A stretch of DNA of 64,000 bases from Pseudomonas citronellolis (GCF_900112375.1 NZ_FOLS01000003.1:272415-336414), one strand, 5' to 3'. Shown: positions 49,686-59,816, numbered from the stretch's first letter. Notes: generated from the letters alone by a model not told the origin. A program made the numbers and translations.

Positions 49686-50534
49686 ATGGACATGAATTAC
49701 GACCAGCTAGTACGGAGCGCAGAGGCCTGGATGCCGGTGGTGCTGACTTACCTGGGCAACGCCGTGCTGGCGCTGATCACCCTGCTGATCGGCTGGTGGC
49801 TGATCAACCTGCTGACCCGCCGGGTGGGCGGGCTGATGGCCAGCCAGCGGGTGGACAAGACTCTCCAGGGCTTCATCGGCAGCCTGGTGAACGTGGCGCT
49901 GAAGATCCTCCTGGTGGTCAGCGTGGCCTCGATGATCGGCATCCAGACCACCAGCTTCGTCGCCGCCATCGGCGCCGCCGGCCTGGCCATCGGCCTGGCC
50001 CTGCAGGGCAGCCTGTCGAACTTCGCCGGCGGCGTGCTGATCCTGCTGTTCCGTCCGTTCAAGGTCGGCGATGCCATCGAGGCGCAGGGCGTCTCCGGCA
50101 CCGTGGACAGCATCCAGATCTTCCACACCGTGCTGCGCACCGGCGACAACCGCACGGTCATCATGCCCAACGGCGCGCTGTCCAACGGCATCATCACCAA
50201 CGTCTCGAGCCAGGCCACGCGCCAGGTGATCTTCGACATCAAGCTGGCCTTCGACGCCGACCTGGACGCGGCCCGTGGCATCCTCCTGGAACTGGCCCAG
50301 GACCCGCGCGTGCTCAAGAACCCGGCGCCGGTGGTGGTGGTCTCGGCCCTGGGCGAGAACTCGGTGACCTTGTCGCTGCGCCTGTGGACCGCCAACGCCG
50401 ATTTCGGCGCGGTGACCTTCATGCTCAACGAGCAGGTGCGCCTGTGCCTGCGCGACCGCGGCATCGACCTGGCCCTGCCGAGCCGGGTGGTGCGGGTGGT
50501 CAGGGGCTCCGAGGAAGAAGCCTTGGCCGAATAA
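49686..50534 (+). CDS. mscS: Small-conductance mechanosensitive channel MscS
   Basis: The 282-residue channel has three membrane helices. The pore-lining TM3 reads AIGLALQGSLSNFAGGVLIL with the glycine-alanine packing pattern, followed by FRPFKVGDAIEA at the start of the cytoplasmic beta domain. It opens on hypo-osmotic shock. The ATG at 49686 follows AAGGGGGCC; an upstream in-frame ATG (49629) adds a non-conserved tail and is rejected. Confidence 0.92.
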   Translation: MDMNYDQLVRSAEAWMPVVLTYLGNAVLALITLLIGWWLINLLTRRVGGLMASQRVDKTLQGFIGSLVNVALKILLVVSVASMIGIQTTSFVAAIGAAGLAIGLALQGSLSNFAGGVLILLFRPFKVGDAIEAQGVSGTVDSIQIFHTVLRTGDNRTVIMPNGALSNGIITNVSSQATRQVIFDIKLAFDADLDAARGILLELAQDPRVLKNPAPVVVVSALGENSVTLSLRLWTANADFGAVTFMLNEQVRLCLRDRGIDLALPSRVVRVVRGSEEEALAE

Positions 50535-50548
50535 GGGCGAGTCCATGG

Positions 50549-50577
50549 AAAAGGCCGGCGATATGCCGGCCTTTTTC
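50549..50577 (+). terminator. Terminator of mscS
   Basis: AAGGCCGGC / GCCGGCCTT stem with loop GATAT followed by TTT, 15 bases after mscS. Confidence 0.88.
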
Positions 50578-50604
50578 GTTTCTGCGCCGGCTTTGCCGGC
50601 GCAA

Positions 50605-50788
50605 TCGCGGGCAGGGCCCGCTCCTACAGGTCGAGGGAGAATTCTGGCGTAGGATGGGTGGAGCGAAGCGATACCCATCGCCATGACCGCATGGGTTTCG
50701 CAAGCTCAACCCATCCTACGAAGGCGCCTCGGTGCAGATTCCCCTGTAGGAGCGCGCCCTGCGCGCGAATCGCGGGTAGGGCCCGCCC
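50605..50788. repeat. Repeat island: REPs around a second GTAGGATGGG palindrome
   Basis: The gap 50578-50796 before the ampG 3' end holds a REP of the GGGCCCGC subtype (50605-50627) and a GTAGGATGGG palindrome (50649-50719, halves AGCGATACCCATCG and ATGGGTTTCGC). It also holds a GCGCGC REP pair (50746-50788) whose last copy is eroded. The palindrome is the second copy of the family at 14022-14095. Confidence 0.8.
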
Positions 50789-50796
50789 AAGGCAGC

Positions 50797-52611
50797 TCAG
50801 CCGCTGCGCTCGGCGCTGTGCCGCGTGGCTACCGGTTCTTCCGGCTCGCTCGGCACGCCGTCGGGCATGCCCTTGTCGCGGCGCATCCATAGCCAGCCGA
50901 TCAGCAGCAGGGTGGGGATGCCGAGCACAGCGGTGACGAAGAAGAAATGCTCGTAGCCCATGTGCTCGACCATCTTGCCCGAGTAGCCGCCGATGAAGCG
51001 CGGCAGCAGCAGCATGGTGGAGCTGAGCATGGCGTACTGGGTGGCGGAGAACTTCAGGTTGGTCAGGCTCGACAGGTAGGCGACGAAGGCCGAGGCCGCC
51101 AGGCCGCCGCTGAAGTTGTCTAGCATGATGGTCAGCACGAACATGCTGACGTGGGGCTCGAATTCGCGCAGCAGGGTGAAGACGTCTTCGCTGATCACGC
51201 TCGGGTCGGTGATCGGCCCCATGTGCGCGAGCATGGCGAACAGCAGGTTGGTGCCGGCCGAGGCGGCGCCGGCGATGAACAGGATCGGCAGGATGCTGAA
51301 GCGGGCGATGAGCAGGCCGCCGGCCGCCGCGCCGACCAGGGTCATGATCACCCCGAACAGCTTGCTGACGGTGGCGATCACTTCCTTGGAGAAGCCCATG
51401 TCGATGTAGAACACCCCGGCCATCACCCCCATCACGGTGTCGGAGAGCCGGTAGGTGGAGATCAGCCCGAGCAGCAGCAGCGCCTGCCAGCGGTAGCGGC
51501 GGATGAACTCGGTGATGGGCGTGAGCACCGGCGCCATCAGCAGGCGGCCGGGGGCCGAGAGGCAGCTCAGGGCGATCAGCAGGTAGAGGCTCGCCAGCCA
51601 CCATTTGCCGGCGCCCGCGGAGCTGGTCATGGCGGTGCCGGTCACCAGCAGGATGATCAGCACTATCACCGACACCGCCTGGTGGACGAAGTCGAACTGC
51701 GGCACGCCCTTGCCGTGGGCGGCGATCAGCAGCGGCCGGCGCACCCGCGAGAGCAACTCGCGCACCGGGCGGATCTGCTTGCGTCCGCGCGGGCTCAGGC
51801 AGAGGACGATGAACAGGGCGTAGAGCGCCGCCCGCGGCCAGGCCTGGTTGGTCAGCGCGGTGAGCATGGCCGGCACCGAGATCAGCAGCACCAGCAGCTG
51901 CAGCACCGAGAGCAGCTGGTGGTTGAAGGCGTAGGCGGAGTTGCCCACCGCCTGCGGCTGGACGTTCACCTCGGGCTCGCGGATCAGCAGGCTGGTGACC
52001 AGGCCGGGGAGGATCAGCAGGGCGAACAGCGCGTAGGTCAGGCCCCAGGCCGCCTGGCTGTAGTGCAGGCTGCTGGAGCCCAGCCATTCGGCGAGGAACA
52101 GCGCGCCGGCGCTGGCCAGCAGCACGGCGCCGCGGTAGCCGGTCATGTAGCAGGCGGCCAGGGCAGCCTGGCGGGTGTTCTCGGCGATCTCCAGGCGGTA
52201 GGCGTCGATGGCGATGTCCTGGGTGGCCGAGGCGAAGGCCACCACCAGGGCCAGGCCGATCAGCCACGGCAGGTGGCTCTGCGGGTTGCACAGGGCCATG
52301 CCGAGCAGGCCGATGGCGATCAGCGCCTGGGAGAACACCAGCCACGAGCGGCGCCGGCCGAGCCGGCCGACGACGGGCAGGCGCCACTGGTCGAGCATCG
52401 GCGACCACACCCACTTGAACGCGTAGACCAGCCCCAGCCAACTGGCGAAGCCGATGGTTTCCCGCGCCACGCCGGCTTCGCGCAGCCACACCGAGAGGGT
52501 GGTGAAGACCAGCATCGTCGGCAGCCCGGCGGCGAAGCCGAGCAGCAACAGCGCGAGACTGGCGGGAGACTTGTAGGCAACCAGTGCCTCTCGCCAGGAG
52601 TGCTTCTTCAT
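50797..52611 (-). CDS. ampG: AmpG muropeptide permease
   Basis: The 604-residue major-facilitator-like transporter imports GlcNAc-anhydroMurNAc (peptides) for cell-wall recycling and thereby feeds the AmpR/AmpC induction signal. The N-terminus LLLGFAAGLPTMLVFTTLSVWLREAGV and the WVWSPMLDQWRLP loop are typical of AmpG. The Pseudomonas protein is longer than the enteric one because of an internal loop region (about 230-330). It is transcribed alone on the minus strand. Confidence 0.92.
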   Translation of the reverse strand: MKKHSWREALVAYKSPASLALLLLGFAAGLPTMLVFTTLSVWLREAGVARETIGFASWLGLVYAFKWVWSPMLDQWRLPVVGRLGRRRSWLVFSQALIAIGLLGMALCNPQSHLPWLIGLALVVAFASATQDIAIDAYRLEIAENTRQAALAACYMTGYRGAVLLASAGALFLAEWLGSSSLHYSQAAWGLTYALFALLILPGLVTSLLIREPEVNVQPQAVGNSAYAFNHQLLSVLQLLVLLISVPAMLTALTNQAWPRAALYALFIVLCLSPRGRKQIRPVRELLSRVRRPLLIAAHGKGVPQFDFVHQAVSVIVLIILLVTGTAMTSSAGAGKWWLASLYLLIALSCLSAPGRLLMAPVLTPITEFIRRYRWQALLLLGLISTYRLSDTVMGVMAGVFYIDMGFSKEVIATVSKLFGVIMTLVGAAAGGLLIARFSILPILFIAGAASAGTNLLFAMLAHMGPITDPSVISEDVFTLLREFEPHVSMFVLTIMLDNFSGGLAASAFVAYLSSLTNLKFSATQYAMLSSTMLLLPRFIGGYSGKMVEHMGYEHFFFVTAVLGIPTLLLIGWLWMRRDKGMPDGVPSEPEEPVATRHSAERSG

Positions 52612-52650
52612 GAAAGGTTTCCAGCACGCAAAAAATTATCGCGAACTCTA

Positions 52651-53031
52651 CTAGCAGAGCCCGGCGTGAAGCCAGCCATGCCGACGTATGTCCACCCGAT
52701 CGTTGTGGATTCGGACTCCCTCGGCGCGCAATCGTGCCCGTTGTTCGTCGCCGCCCGGGCTGCCCAGCGGCAGGCTGATGCGCCCGCCGGCGGCGATCAC
52801 CCGGTGCCAGGGCAGGCGCGAGCCCTCCGGCAACTGGCTGAGCACGCGGCCCACCAGGCGCGCTGCGCGGCCCAGGCCGGCCATGCGGGCCAGCTCGCCG
52901 TAGCTCACCACGTAACCTTCGGGCACCTGGGACAGCGCCAGGTAGATGGCTTCGCGGCGCACCTGCAGGCTTTCCAGGCCGAGGTCGGCGACATTTTCAG
53001 GGGCGGGGGCGGGCGGTTTTCTCGAAGGCAT
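52651..53031 (-). CDS. Alkyltransferase-like protein (Cys-to-Trp MGMT homologue)
   Basis: The 126-residue protein has the MGMT DNA-binding fold (VSYGELARMAGLGRAARLVGRVLSQ). The reactive PCHR motif reads PWHR (74-77), with tryptophan replacing the alkyl-accepting cysteine. This is the hallmark of ATL proteins, which bind O6-alkylguanine without repairing it and hand the lesion to nucleotide excision repair. The ATG at 53031 is preferred over one at 53094, which adds a tail not typical of the family. Confidence 0.88.
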   Translation of the reverse strand: MPSRKPPAPAPENVADLGLESLQVRREAIYLALSQVPEGYVVSYGELARMAGLGRAARLVGRVLSQLPEGSRLPWHRVIAAGGRISLPLGSPGGDEQRARLRAEGVRIHNDRVDIRRHGWLHAGLC

Positions 53032-53214
53032 GGGGCGGCTTTCCGATGGCTGCGGGCCAGGTCGACAGCATATCGCCAGGCACCGTCGGGGCAATGATGC
53101 AGGAGGTACCCTTCATCCATCCAGTTGAACTCCCTGCATGGGCCCCGGTCAGTCGTTGCTCTGGTGTCGGGTATGCGGATAATGCCCGGCTTTTTTTCCA
53201 GCCATCCGAATTGA

Positions 53215-54228
53215 ATGCCGCTCATGCTGTCGAGAACCCTGCTGTGCCTTGCCGTCGCCGCCGCTCCCCTGACTTCCCTGGCCGATACCGTCTGGTTGAA
53301 GAACGGTGACCGGCTGACCGGCAAGATCAAGCTCTACGACGGGGGCCGCCTGGTGCTGGCCACCGACTATGCCGGCGAGGTCACCCTGACCGGCGACAAG
53401 ATCGCCACCCTGCAGACCGAGCAGAACCTGCTGGTCAAGCACGACGAGGATGCCACCGGCGAGCACTCCAAGGGCCTGAAGGCCGCCGAGCCGGGCAAGG
53501 TCACCCTGGTCAACGGCGCCGAGGAGACGATACCGCTGGCCAGCATCGAGCAGATAGTGCCGCCGCGCCCGCTGCTGCAGGACTGGGTATGGAAGGGCCA
53601 GGTGGACTTCTCCGTCGACCACACCATGGCCGAGAACGACGTCGAGGACTACGACGTCGACTTCAAGACCAACGCCCGCCACGGCATGTGGCGGCACAAC
53701 CTGCAGGGCGAGTACAACCGCGAGAAGAAGGACGACTCGGTCAGCGTCAACAACTATTCCGCCGAATACGCCCTGGACCGCTTCCTGGACGAGCACTGGT
53801 TCTGGCAGGGCAAGGTGGAATACAAGCGCGACTGGGTCGAGGACCTGGAGAAGAAGCGCACCGTCGGTACCGGCCCCGGCTACCAGTTCTGGGACAACGA
53901 GCTGGGCGCCTTCTCCCTGGCCACCCTGGTCAACCGCAACGACTACGACTTCGTCGGCGGCGAGAAGGACCACTTTTATTCGGCGAGCGTGAAGTGGGAC
54001 TACAACCGCTACCTGTTCGCCAAGCAGTTCGAGATCTTCACCAACGGCGAGGTGGGCAAGCCGCTGTCTTCGAAGGTGGACTACGAGGTGGAGAGCGAGG
54101 CGGGCGTCCGCTACAAGCTGACCTCCTGGGCGGCCCTGAGCCTGAAGGGCGAGTGGGACCGCCTGAGCGCCGAGGACGGCGGGGTGAACCAGCGGCGCTA
54201 TACGCTGGGGATCGGGGTGGGGTGGTAG
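53215..54228 (+). CDS. DUF481-family outer-membrane beta-barrel protein
   Basis: The 337-residue protein has a signal peptide (about 1-23, ending SLA). A small N-terminal beta domain follows (DTVWLKNGDRLTGKI and a second ETIPLASIEQI strand pair). The DUF481 region from about 125 to the end is rich in alternating hydrophobic strands and finishes with a terminal aromatic (GIGVGW), typical of outer-membrane barrels. Two candidate starts (53215 and 53224) both lack a clear ribosome site. The function is unknown. Confidence 0.82.
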   Translation: MPLMLSRTLLCLAVAAAPLTSLADTVWLKNGDRLTGKIKLYDGGRLVLATDYAGEVTLTGDKIATLQTEQNLLVKHDEDATGEHSKGLKAAEPGKVTLVNGAEETIPLASIEQIVPPRPLLQDWVWKGQVDFSVDHTMAENDVEDYDVDFKTNARHGMWRHNLQGEYNREKKDDSVSVNNYSAEYALDRFLDEHWFWQGKVEYKRDWVEDLEKKRTVGTGPGYQFWDNELGAFSLATLVNRNDYDFVGGEKDHFYSASVKWDYNRYLFAKQFEIFTNGEVGKPLSSKVDYEVESEAGVRYKLTSWAALSLKGEWDRLSAEDGGVNQRRYTLGIGVGW

Positions 54229-54239
54229 GCAGGCTTTTC

Positions 54240-54534
54240 GTAGGAGCGAGCTTGCTCGCGAAAGGGGCTCGCCGGCGGCTGCGGTGTTGGGTTCTAGAGC
54301 GCCCTCTCCCCAGCCCTCGGCTGCGCGCCCCGCCCTGAAGGGAGAGGGGGGTTGTCCGTGCCGAGAGAAGGTATGGTTTCAGTCGGTAATCACTGTGCTA
54401 GCCGGCTAACGCCGAACTATCAGCATCTGCCCAACGGTTCCCTCTCCCTTCAGGGAGAGGGTTAGGGAGAGGGTGCTCTCAGTCTTGGCGCCAAAGTCCC
54501 CGGAAGCCCTGTTCGCGAGCAAGCTCGCTCCTAC
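54240..54534. repeat. REP pair split by a nested CCCTCTCCC palindromic repeat
   Basis: The outer boundary is an inverted GCGAGC-subtype REP pair (54240-54262 and 54512-54534). Inside, 54297-54350 (AGCGCCCTCTCCCC ... GAAGGGAGAGGGG) and 54440-54480 (CCCTCTCCCTTCAGGGAGAG ... GGGTGCTCTC) form an imperfect inverted repeat around a spacer with no ORF. The gap 54229-54596 contains no gene. Intact versions of the outer pair have spacers of 35 and 21 bases, so the inner repeat looks inserted. Confidence 0.82.
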
Positions 54535-54551
54535 AAAAAAGCACCCCAAAC

Positions 54552-54582
54552 AAAAAAGCCCCGCATCAGCGGGGCTTTTTCG
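54552..54582 (-). terminator. Terminator of the SDR gene
   Basis: AAAAAGCCCCGC / GCGGGGCTTTTT stem with loop ATCA, 15 bases past the end of the minus-strand SDR. Confidence 0.88.
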
Positions 54583-54596
54583 TCAGCGCGACGGAA

Positions 54597-55355
54597 TCAC
54601 AGACGCAACCCGCCATCCAGCTCCAGCACGCGGCCGGTGTAGTAGTCGTTCTCGAGGATGTAGGCCACCGAGTGGGCGATCTCGTCCGGGCGGCCCAGGC
54701 GCTTGAGCGGGATGCCGCTGGTCATCTTCTCCAGGGCCTCGGGCTTCATGCTGGCGACCATGTCGGTCTCGATGAAGCCCGGCGCCACACCGGCCACGCG
54801 GATGCCGTAGCGCGCCAGTTCCTTGGCCCAGACCACGGTGTCGGCTGCGACGCCGGCCTTGGCCGCGGAGTAGTTGGCCTGGCCCATGTTGCCGGCGCGG
54901 GAGATGGAGGAGATGTTGACGATCGCGCCCTTGTTGTCCAGCTCGATCATCTTCGCCGCCACTTCGCGGGTGCAGAGGAACACGCCGGTCAGGTTGACGT
55001 CGATCACCGCCTGCCACTGGGCCAGGCTCATCTTGCTCAGCTGGCCGTCCTTGACCTTGATGGTCAGGCCGTCGCGCAGGATGCCGGCGTTGTTCACCAG
55101 GCCGTTGATGGCGCCGAAGTCGCTGGCCACCTGGGCCACCATGTGGCTAACCTGTTCCTCGTTGGCCACGTTGCACAGGTAGGCGCGGGCGTCGCCGCCG
55201 GCGGCCTTGCAGGCGGCGACGGCCTCGTCCAGTTTCTCCTGGTTCAGGTCGACCAGCGCCAGTTTCGCTCCCTTGGCGGCGAGGAACTCGCCCATGGCGC
55301 GGCCCAGGCCCTGGCCGCCGCCGGTGATGATGATGACCTTGTCTTGCAATTGCAT
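54597..55355 (-). CDS. Short-chain dehydrogenase/reductase, FabG-like
   Basis: The 252-residue oxidoreductase has the cofactor loop TGGGQGLG (11-18), NNAG (88-91) and the catalytic residues S150, Y162 and K166 (YSAAK). A conserved C-terminal GGLRL completes a FabG-type fold. The substrate is unknown: a 3-ketoacyl thioester reductase or an alcohol dehydrogenase would both fit. The start at 55355 gives the [14 protein letters not shown]-terminus; five extra codons upstream are less likely. Confidence 0.9.
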   Translation of the reverse strand: MQLQDKVIIITGGGQGLGRAMGEFLAAKGAKLALVDLNQEKLDEAVAACKAAGGDARAYLCNVANEEQVSHMVAQVASDFGAINGLVNNAGILRDGLTIKVKDGQLSKMSLAQWQAVIDVNLTGVFLCTREVAAKMIELDNKGAIVNISSISRAGNMGQANYSAAKAGVAADTVVWAKELARYGIRVAGVAPGFIETDMVASMKPEALEKMTSGIPLKRLGRPDEIAHSVAYILENDYYTGRVLELDGGLRL

Positions 55356-55461
55356 GGTTGGAATCCCCACGGCAATGTCTGGTGATTGGCCTCGCCGGCA
55401 ACGGTGAACGAATTTTCTGTGCCCGTCCGTTTGCGACGGATTCTTAGCGAGGAGTCATAAG

Positions 55462-56199
55462 GTGAGCGTGAAAGCTGCCAAGAATGCCCGAGAATTGCTG
55501 CTCAAGGAATACCGGGCAGTGCTTTCCACCCAGTCGAAGAAGTGGCCGGGCTATCCCTTCGGCTCGGTGGTTCCATACTGCCTGGACGGCGCCGGCCGGC
55601 CGCTGATCCTGATCAGCCGGATCGCCCAGCACACCCACAACCTGCAGGCCGACGCCAAGTGCTCGCTGCTGGTCGGCGAGCGCGGCGCCGACGACATCCA
55701 GGCCGCCGGCCGCCTGACCCTGCTGGCCGAGGCCCGGCAACTGGAGGATGTCGAGGAGATCGAGGCCGCGGCGGAGCGCTACTACCGTTTCTTCCCCGGC
55801 TCGCGCGACTACCATACGGCCCACGACTTCGACTTCTGGGTGCTGCAGCCGGTGCAGTGGCGCTTCATCGGCGGCTTCGGCGACATCCACTGGCTGGGCG
55901 CCGACAGCGTGCCGCTGGCCAACCCCTTCGTCGGCGAGGTGGAGCGGGGCATGGTCGGGCACATGAACCAGGACCACGCCAACGCCATCGCGCATTACCT
56001 GGAGCTGGCCGGCCTGCCGGTGGGCGAGGGCCCGGAGCTGGTGGGAATCGATACGGAAGGTTTCCACCTGCGCGTCGGCTCCATCCTCCACTGGCTGCCG
56101 TTCCCGGCGCCCTGCGCCAACCCCGGCGAGGTTCGCCAGGCGCTGGTGCAACTGGCGCGGGCGCAGGCCTGGCCGGGTACCGAGGTGATCCAGGCTTGA
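55462..56199 (+). CDS. HugZ-like pyridoxamine-phosphate-oxidase-fold protein
   Basis: The 245-residue protein has a split-barrel flavin/heme-binding domain (about 10-150, with SVVPYCLDGAGRPLILIS and DIHWL) and a C-terminal DUF2470-like domain (from about 155, MVGHMNQDHANAIAHYLEL). This arrangement resembles HugZ/HutZ heme-degrading proteins, but many members have no proven heme activity. GTG start with GAGGAG eight bases upstream. Confidence 0.85.
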   Translation: MSVKAAKNARELLLKEYRAVLSTQSKKWPGYPFGSVVPYCLDGAGRPLILISRIAQHTHNLQADAKCSLLVGERGADDIQAAGRLTLLAEARQLEDVEEIEAAAERYYRFFPGSRDYHTAHDFDFWVLQPVQWRFIGGFGDIHWLGADSVPLANPFVGEVERGMVGHMNQDHANAIAHYLELAGLPVGEGPELVGIDTEGFHLRVGSILHWLPFPAPCANPGEVRQALVQLARAQAWPGTEVIQA

Positions 56200-56263
56200 A
56201 ATAGGCGGGTGTCGGCGCCAACTACTGAATATCCGGGCCGACGCCCCGCCAAGGACCCCTGAA

Positions 56264-56731
56264 ATGCGAGTTACCCTGTTCTTCCTGCTGCTCTTCCCGC
56301 TGATCGAACTGGCCGTGCTGATCAAGGTCGGCAGCGTCATCGGCGTGGGCTGGACCCTGCTGCTGCTGGTCGCCAGCGCCTTCCTCGGCGCGGCGCTGCT
56401 GCGCGTGGCCGGCCTGGCCACCCTGTGGCGCGCCCGCGAGCGCCTGGCCCGCGGCGAGATGCCCGAGCAGGAAATGCTCGAGGGCCTGCTGATCGCTGTC
56501 GGTGGCGCCCTGCTGATGCTGCCGGGCTTCATCAGCGACGTCTTCGGCCTGCTCTGCCTGCTGCCGTTCACCCGCAGCCTGCTGCTGGGCGGCCTGCGCC
56601 GGCGCATGCGCGAGCAGGAAGAGCGGCGCCGCGCCTTCGCCGGCGACCCGTCGGCGCAATCCCGCGGCCCGCAAGGGCCGAACGTGATCGAGGGCGAGTT
56701 CGAACGCCGCGACAACGATCGCCTGCGCTGA
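56264..56731 (+). CDS. fxsA: FxsA-family membrane protein
   Basis: The 155-residue inner-membrane protein has hydrophobic segments at about 2-20, 27-47 and 75-98 and a charged cytoplasmic tail. The N-terminal FLLLFPLIELAVLIKVG and IGVGWTLLLLVASAFLGAALLR match FxsA, whose overexpression suppresses F-exclusion of phage T7 in E. coli. It lies directly upstream of groESL, a common neighbour arrangement, but is separated from it by the heat-shock promoter. Confidence 0.9.
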   Translation: MRVTLFFLLLFPLIELAVLIKVGSVIGVGWTLLLLVASAFLGAALLRVAGLATLWRARERLARGEMPEQEMLEGLLIAVGGALLMLPGFISDVFGLLCLLPFTRSLLLGGLRRRMREQEERRRAFAGDPSAQSRGPQGPNVIEGEFERRDNDRLR

Positions 56732-56749
56732 AAATTTTTTCTTCACGGC

Positions 56750-56778
56750 CTTGAAATGCCCCACGACGACCTCATGTA
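56750..56778 (+). promoter_or_regulatory. Sigma32 heat-shock promoter of groESL
   Basis: CTTGAAA (56750-56756) followed after 13 bases by CCTCATGTA (56770-56778) agrees with the RpoH consensus CTTGAAA-N11-16-CCCCATnTA, apart from one base in the -10. The untranslated leader would be about 140 bases. No CIRCE inverted repeat is seen, consistent with sigma32 control. Confidence 0.75.
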
Positions 56779-56923
56779 GCAGGCACCGCAAGGTCCCTGT
56801 CATTCGGACAGGCTGTCTTACGCGGCTCGCCCGTCGGGCCGCAAACCGGCGAAGCCGGCTTCAACAAAACCTGCCGGACACTGATCCGGCCGTTGTAAAC
56901 CACTGTTTGGGAGAGTTACGACT

Positions 56924-57217
56924 ATGAAGCTTCGTCCTCTGCATGATCGCGTCGTCATCCGTCGCAGCGAGGAAGAAACCAAGACCGCAGGCGGCATCGT
57001 GCTGCCGGGTTCCGCCGCCGAGAAGCCGAACCGTGGCGAAGTGGTCGCCGTCGGTGCCGGCCGCGTGCTGGACAACGGCGAAGTTCGCGCTCTGGCAGTG
57101 AAAGTGGGTGACAAGGTGGTGTTCGGCCCCTACTCGGGCAGCAACGCCATCAAGGTCGACGGCGAAGAACTGCTGGTGATGGGCGAGTCCGAGATCCTCG
57201 CCGTCCTGGAAGACTGA
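56924..57217 (+). CDS. groES: Co-chaperonin GroES
   Basis: The 97-residue subunit of the heptameric GroEL lid begins [14 protein letters not shown]. The mobile loop [19 protein letters not shown] and the roof segment are present. GGGAGAG lies 10 bases before the ATG. groEL starts 46 bases downstream in the same operon. Confidence 0.99.
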   Translation: MKLRPLHDRVVIRRSEEETKTAGGIVLPGSAAEKPNRGEVVAVGAGRVLDNGEVRALAVKVGDKVVFGPYSGSNAIKVDGEELLVMGESEILAVLED

Positions 57218-57251
57218 TCAGTCCGCCCCAACCCCACTGAATTCGATTTAG

Positions 57252-58901
<1,650 letters not shown>

Positions 58902-58904
<3 letters not shown>

Positions 58905-59118
58905 GAGCCTGTTTACGATCTCGCGAGCTAGAGCAGAACAAGGCGCAACGACCAACGGGAGTAACAGCCGAAGGCTGGCCCGAAGGGCGAGCGCAGCGAG
59001 TCAAAACAGGCGAGGGAAGCACCGGGCTCGCGTTCGAGTTTAGTCCGCTAAATGAGCATCACTCGTCTGTTTTTAACGCAGTTATGCCGACGCGCAGCAG
59101 ATCGTAGATAGGTTCTTA
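58902..59118. mobile_element. MITE-like element at the groEL stop codon
   Basis: The 217-base element is bounded by 20-base terminal inverted repeats: TAAGAGCCTGTTTACGATCT on the left (58902-58921) and, read from the other strand, TAAGAACCTATCTACGATCT on the right (59099-59118), matching at 17 of 20 positions. Each end abuts a TA dinucleotide that may be the target duplication. It has no ORF of note and a lower GC content in its right half. The family (IS630- or IS5-like parent) cannot be assigned here. Confidence 0.7.
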
Positions 59119-59139
59119 GTCACCCGGCCCCAGGCTGAG

Positions 59140-59168
59140 AAAAAGCCCCGCTTCGGCGGGGCTTTTTC
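59140..59168 (+). terminator. Terminator, probably of groESL
   Basis: AAAGCCCCGC / GCGGGGCTTT stem with loop TTCG followed by TTC, 22 bases beyond the MITE-like element. Confidence 0.85.
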
Positions 59169-59202
59169 GTTTCCGGCCCTTTGTGCCAAGATGTGCCGCG
59201 CA

Positions 59203-59252
59203 GGAGATGGCATTCCTCCTTCAACCGCCCCCCGTGGCTGATGATGCCTACG
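59203..59252 (+). promoter_or_regulatory. Fluoride riboswitch aptamer (crcB motif)
   Basis: GGAGATGGCATTCCTCC (59203-59219) is followed by AACCGCC and GGCTGATGATGCCTACGC. This reproduces the crcB-motif consensus, including the GGAG/CTCC stem, the loop GGCAT that pairs with ATGCC as the pseudoknot, and the conserved TGATGATGCC. It stands directly ahead of the fluoride channel gene crcB. Fluoride binding is expected to switch the downstream leader to the translated state. Confidence 0.9.
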
Positions 59253-59290
59253 CATTCACCTGGACCAGGCGCGTAGGCGTTCGCCTGCGG

Positions 59291-59317
59291 CCTGTCCGAA
59301 AGCCCCTCAAGGACAGG
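59291..59317 (+). promoter_or_regulatory. Expression platform: hairpin sequestering the crcB ribosome site
   Basis: CCTGTCC (59291-59297) pairs perfectly with GGACAGG (59311-59317), which contains the Shine-Dalgarno region four bases before the crcB ATG. A second helix, CCTACGC (59246-59252) with GCGTAGG (59270-59276), overlaps the 3' end of the aptamer and could be the switching helix. This suggests translational rather than terminator-based control. Confidence 0.6.
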
Positions 59318-59320
59318 ATC

Positions 59321-59704
59321 ATGTGGAAACCCGTTCTCGCCATCGCCCTCGGCGCCGCCATCGGCGCGTTGCTGCGCTGGTACCTCGGCCTCAAGCTGAA
59401 CAGCCTGATGCCCAACGTCCCTCCCGGCACCCTGGCCGCCAACCTGATCGGCGGCTACATCATCGGCGTCGCCGTCGCCTACTTCGCCAGCGCCCAGGGC
59501 ATCGCCCCGGAGTGGCGGCTGCTGATCATCACCGGCTTCTGCGGCGGCCTGACCACCTTCTCGACCTTCTCCGCCGAGGTCGTCACCCTGCTGCAGGAAG
59601 GCCGCCTGGCCTGGGCCATGGGCGCGGTCGCCGTGCATGTCTGCGGCTCCCTGGCGATGACCCTGCTCGGCCTGTTCACCGGCAACTGGCTGATAGGCAG
59701 ATGA
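59321..59704 (+). CDS. crcB: Fluoride channel CrcB (Fluc)
   Basis: The 127-residue protein has four membrane helices and the Fluc signature [15 protein letters not shown] (about 71-85), which contains the pore phenylalanine/serine track and the central sodium-site region. The NLIGGY-like segment is at about 46. It works as an antiparallel dimer exporting fluoride. The ATG at 59321 sits right after the riboswitch hairpin. Confidence 0.95.
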   Translation: MWKPVLAIALGAAIGALLRWYLGLKLNSLMPNVPPGTLAANLIGGYIIGVAVAYFASAQGIAPEWRLLIITGFCGGLTTFSTFSAEVVTLLQEGRLAWAMGAVAVHVCGSLAMTLLGLFTGNWLIGR

Positions 59705-59800
59705 ACCGCCGCGGGGGCGCTGCGAGTTCGCCCCCGCGACTCTTCGCGACACCTCTCCCGCGATCCCCTTCACGCCCCGGCTGGCGCGGCCTGGCGCTTT

Positions 59801-59816
59801 GTGAAAAAAACGTCAA
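59801..59816 (-). promoter_or_regulatory. Candidate ColR box upstream of colR
   Basis: On the minus strand this reads TTGACGTTTTTTTCAC. It matches the site at 61824-61839 at 14 of 16 positions and fits the ColR consensus as I remember it from P. putida work (ending TTTTTCAC). It lies 60 bases before the colR ATG. Confidence 0.55.

Noticed and set aside
51151..53097. Plus-strand 648-codon frame opposite ampG
   Set aside because: Composition dominated by Q, H, G, A and D with no recognisable domain; ampG on the minus strand explains the region.
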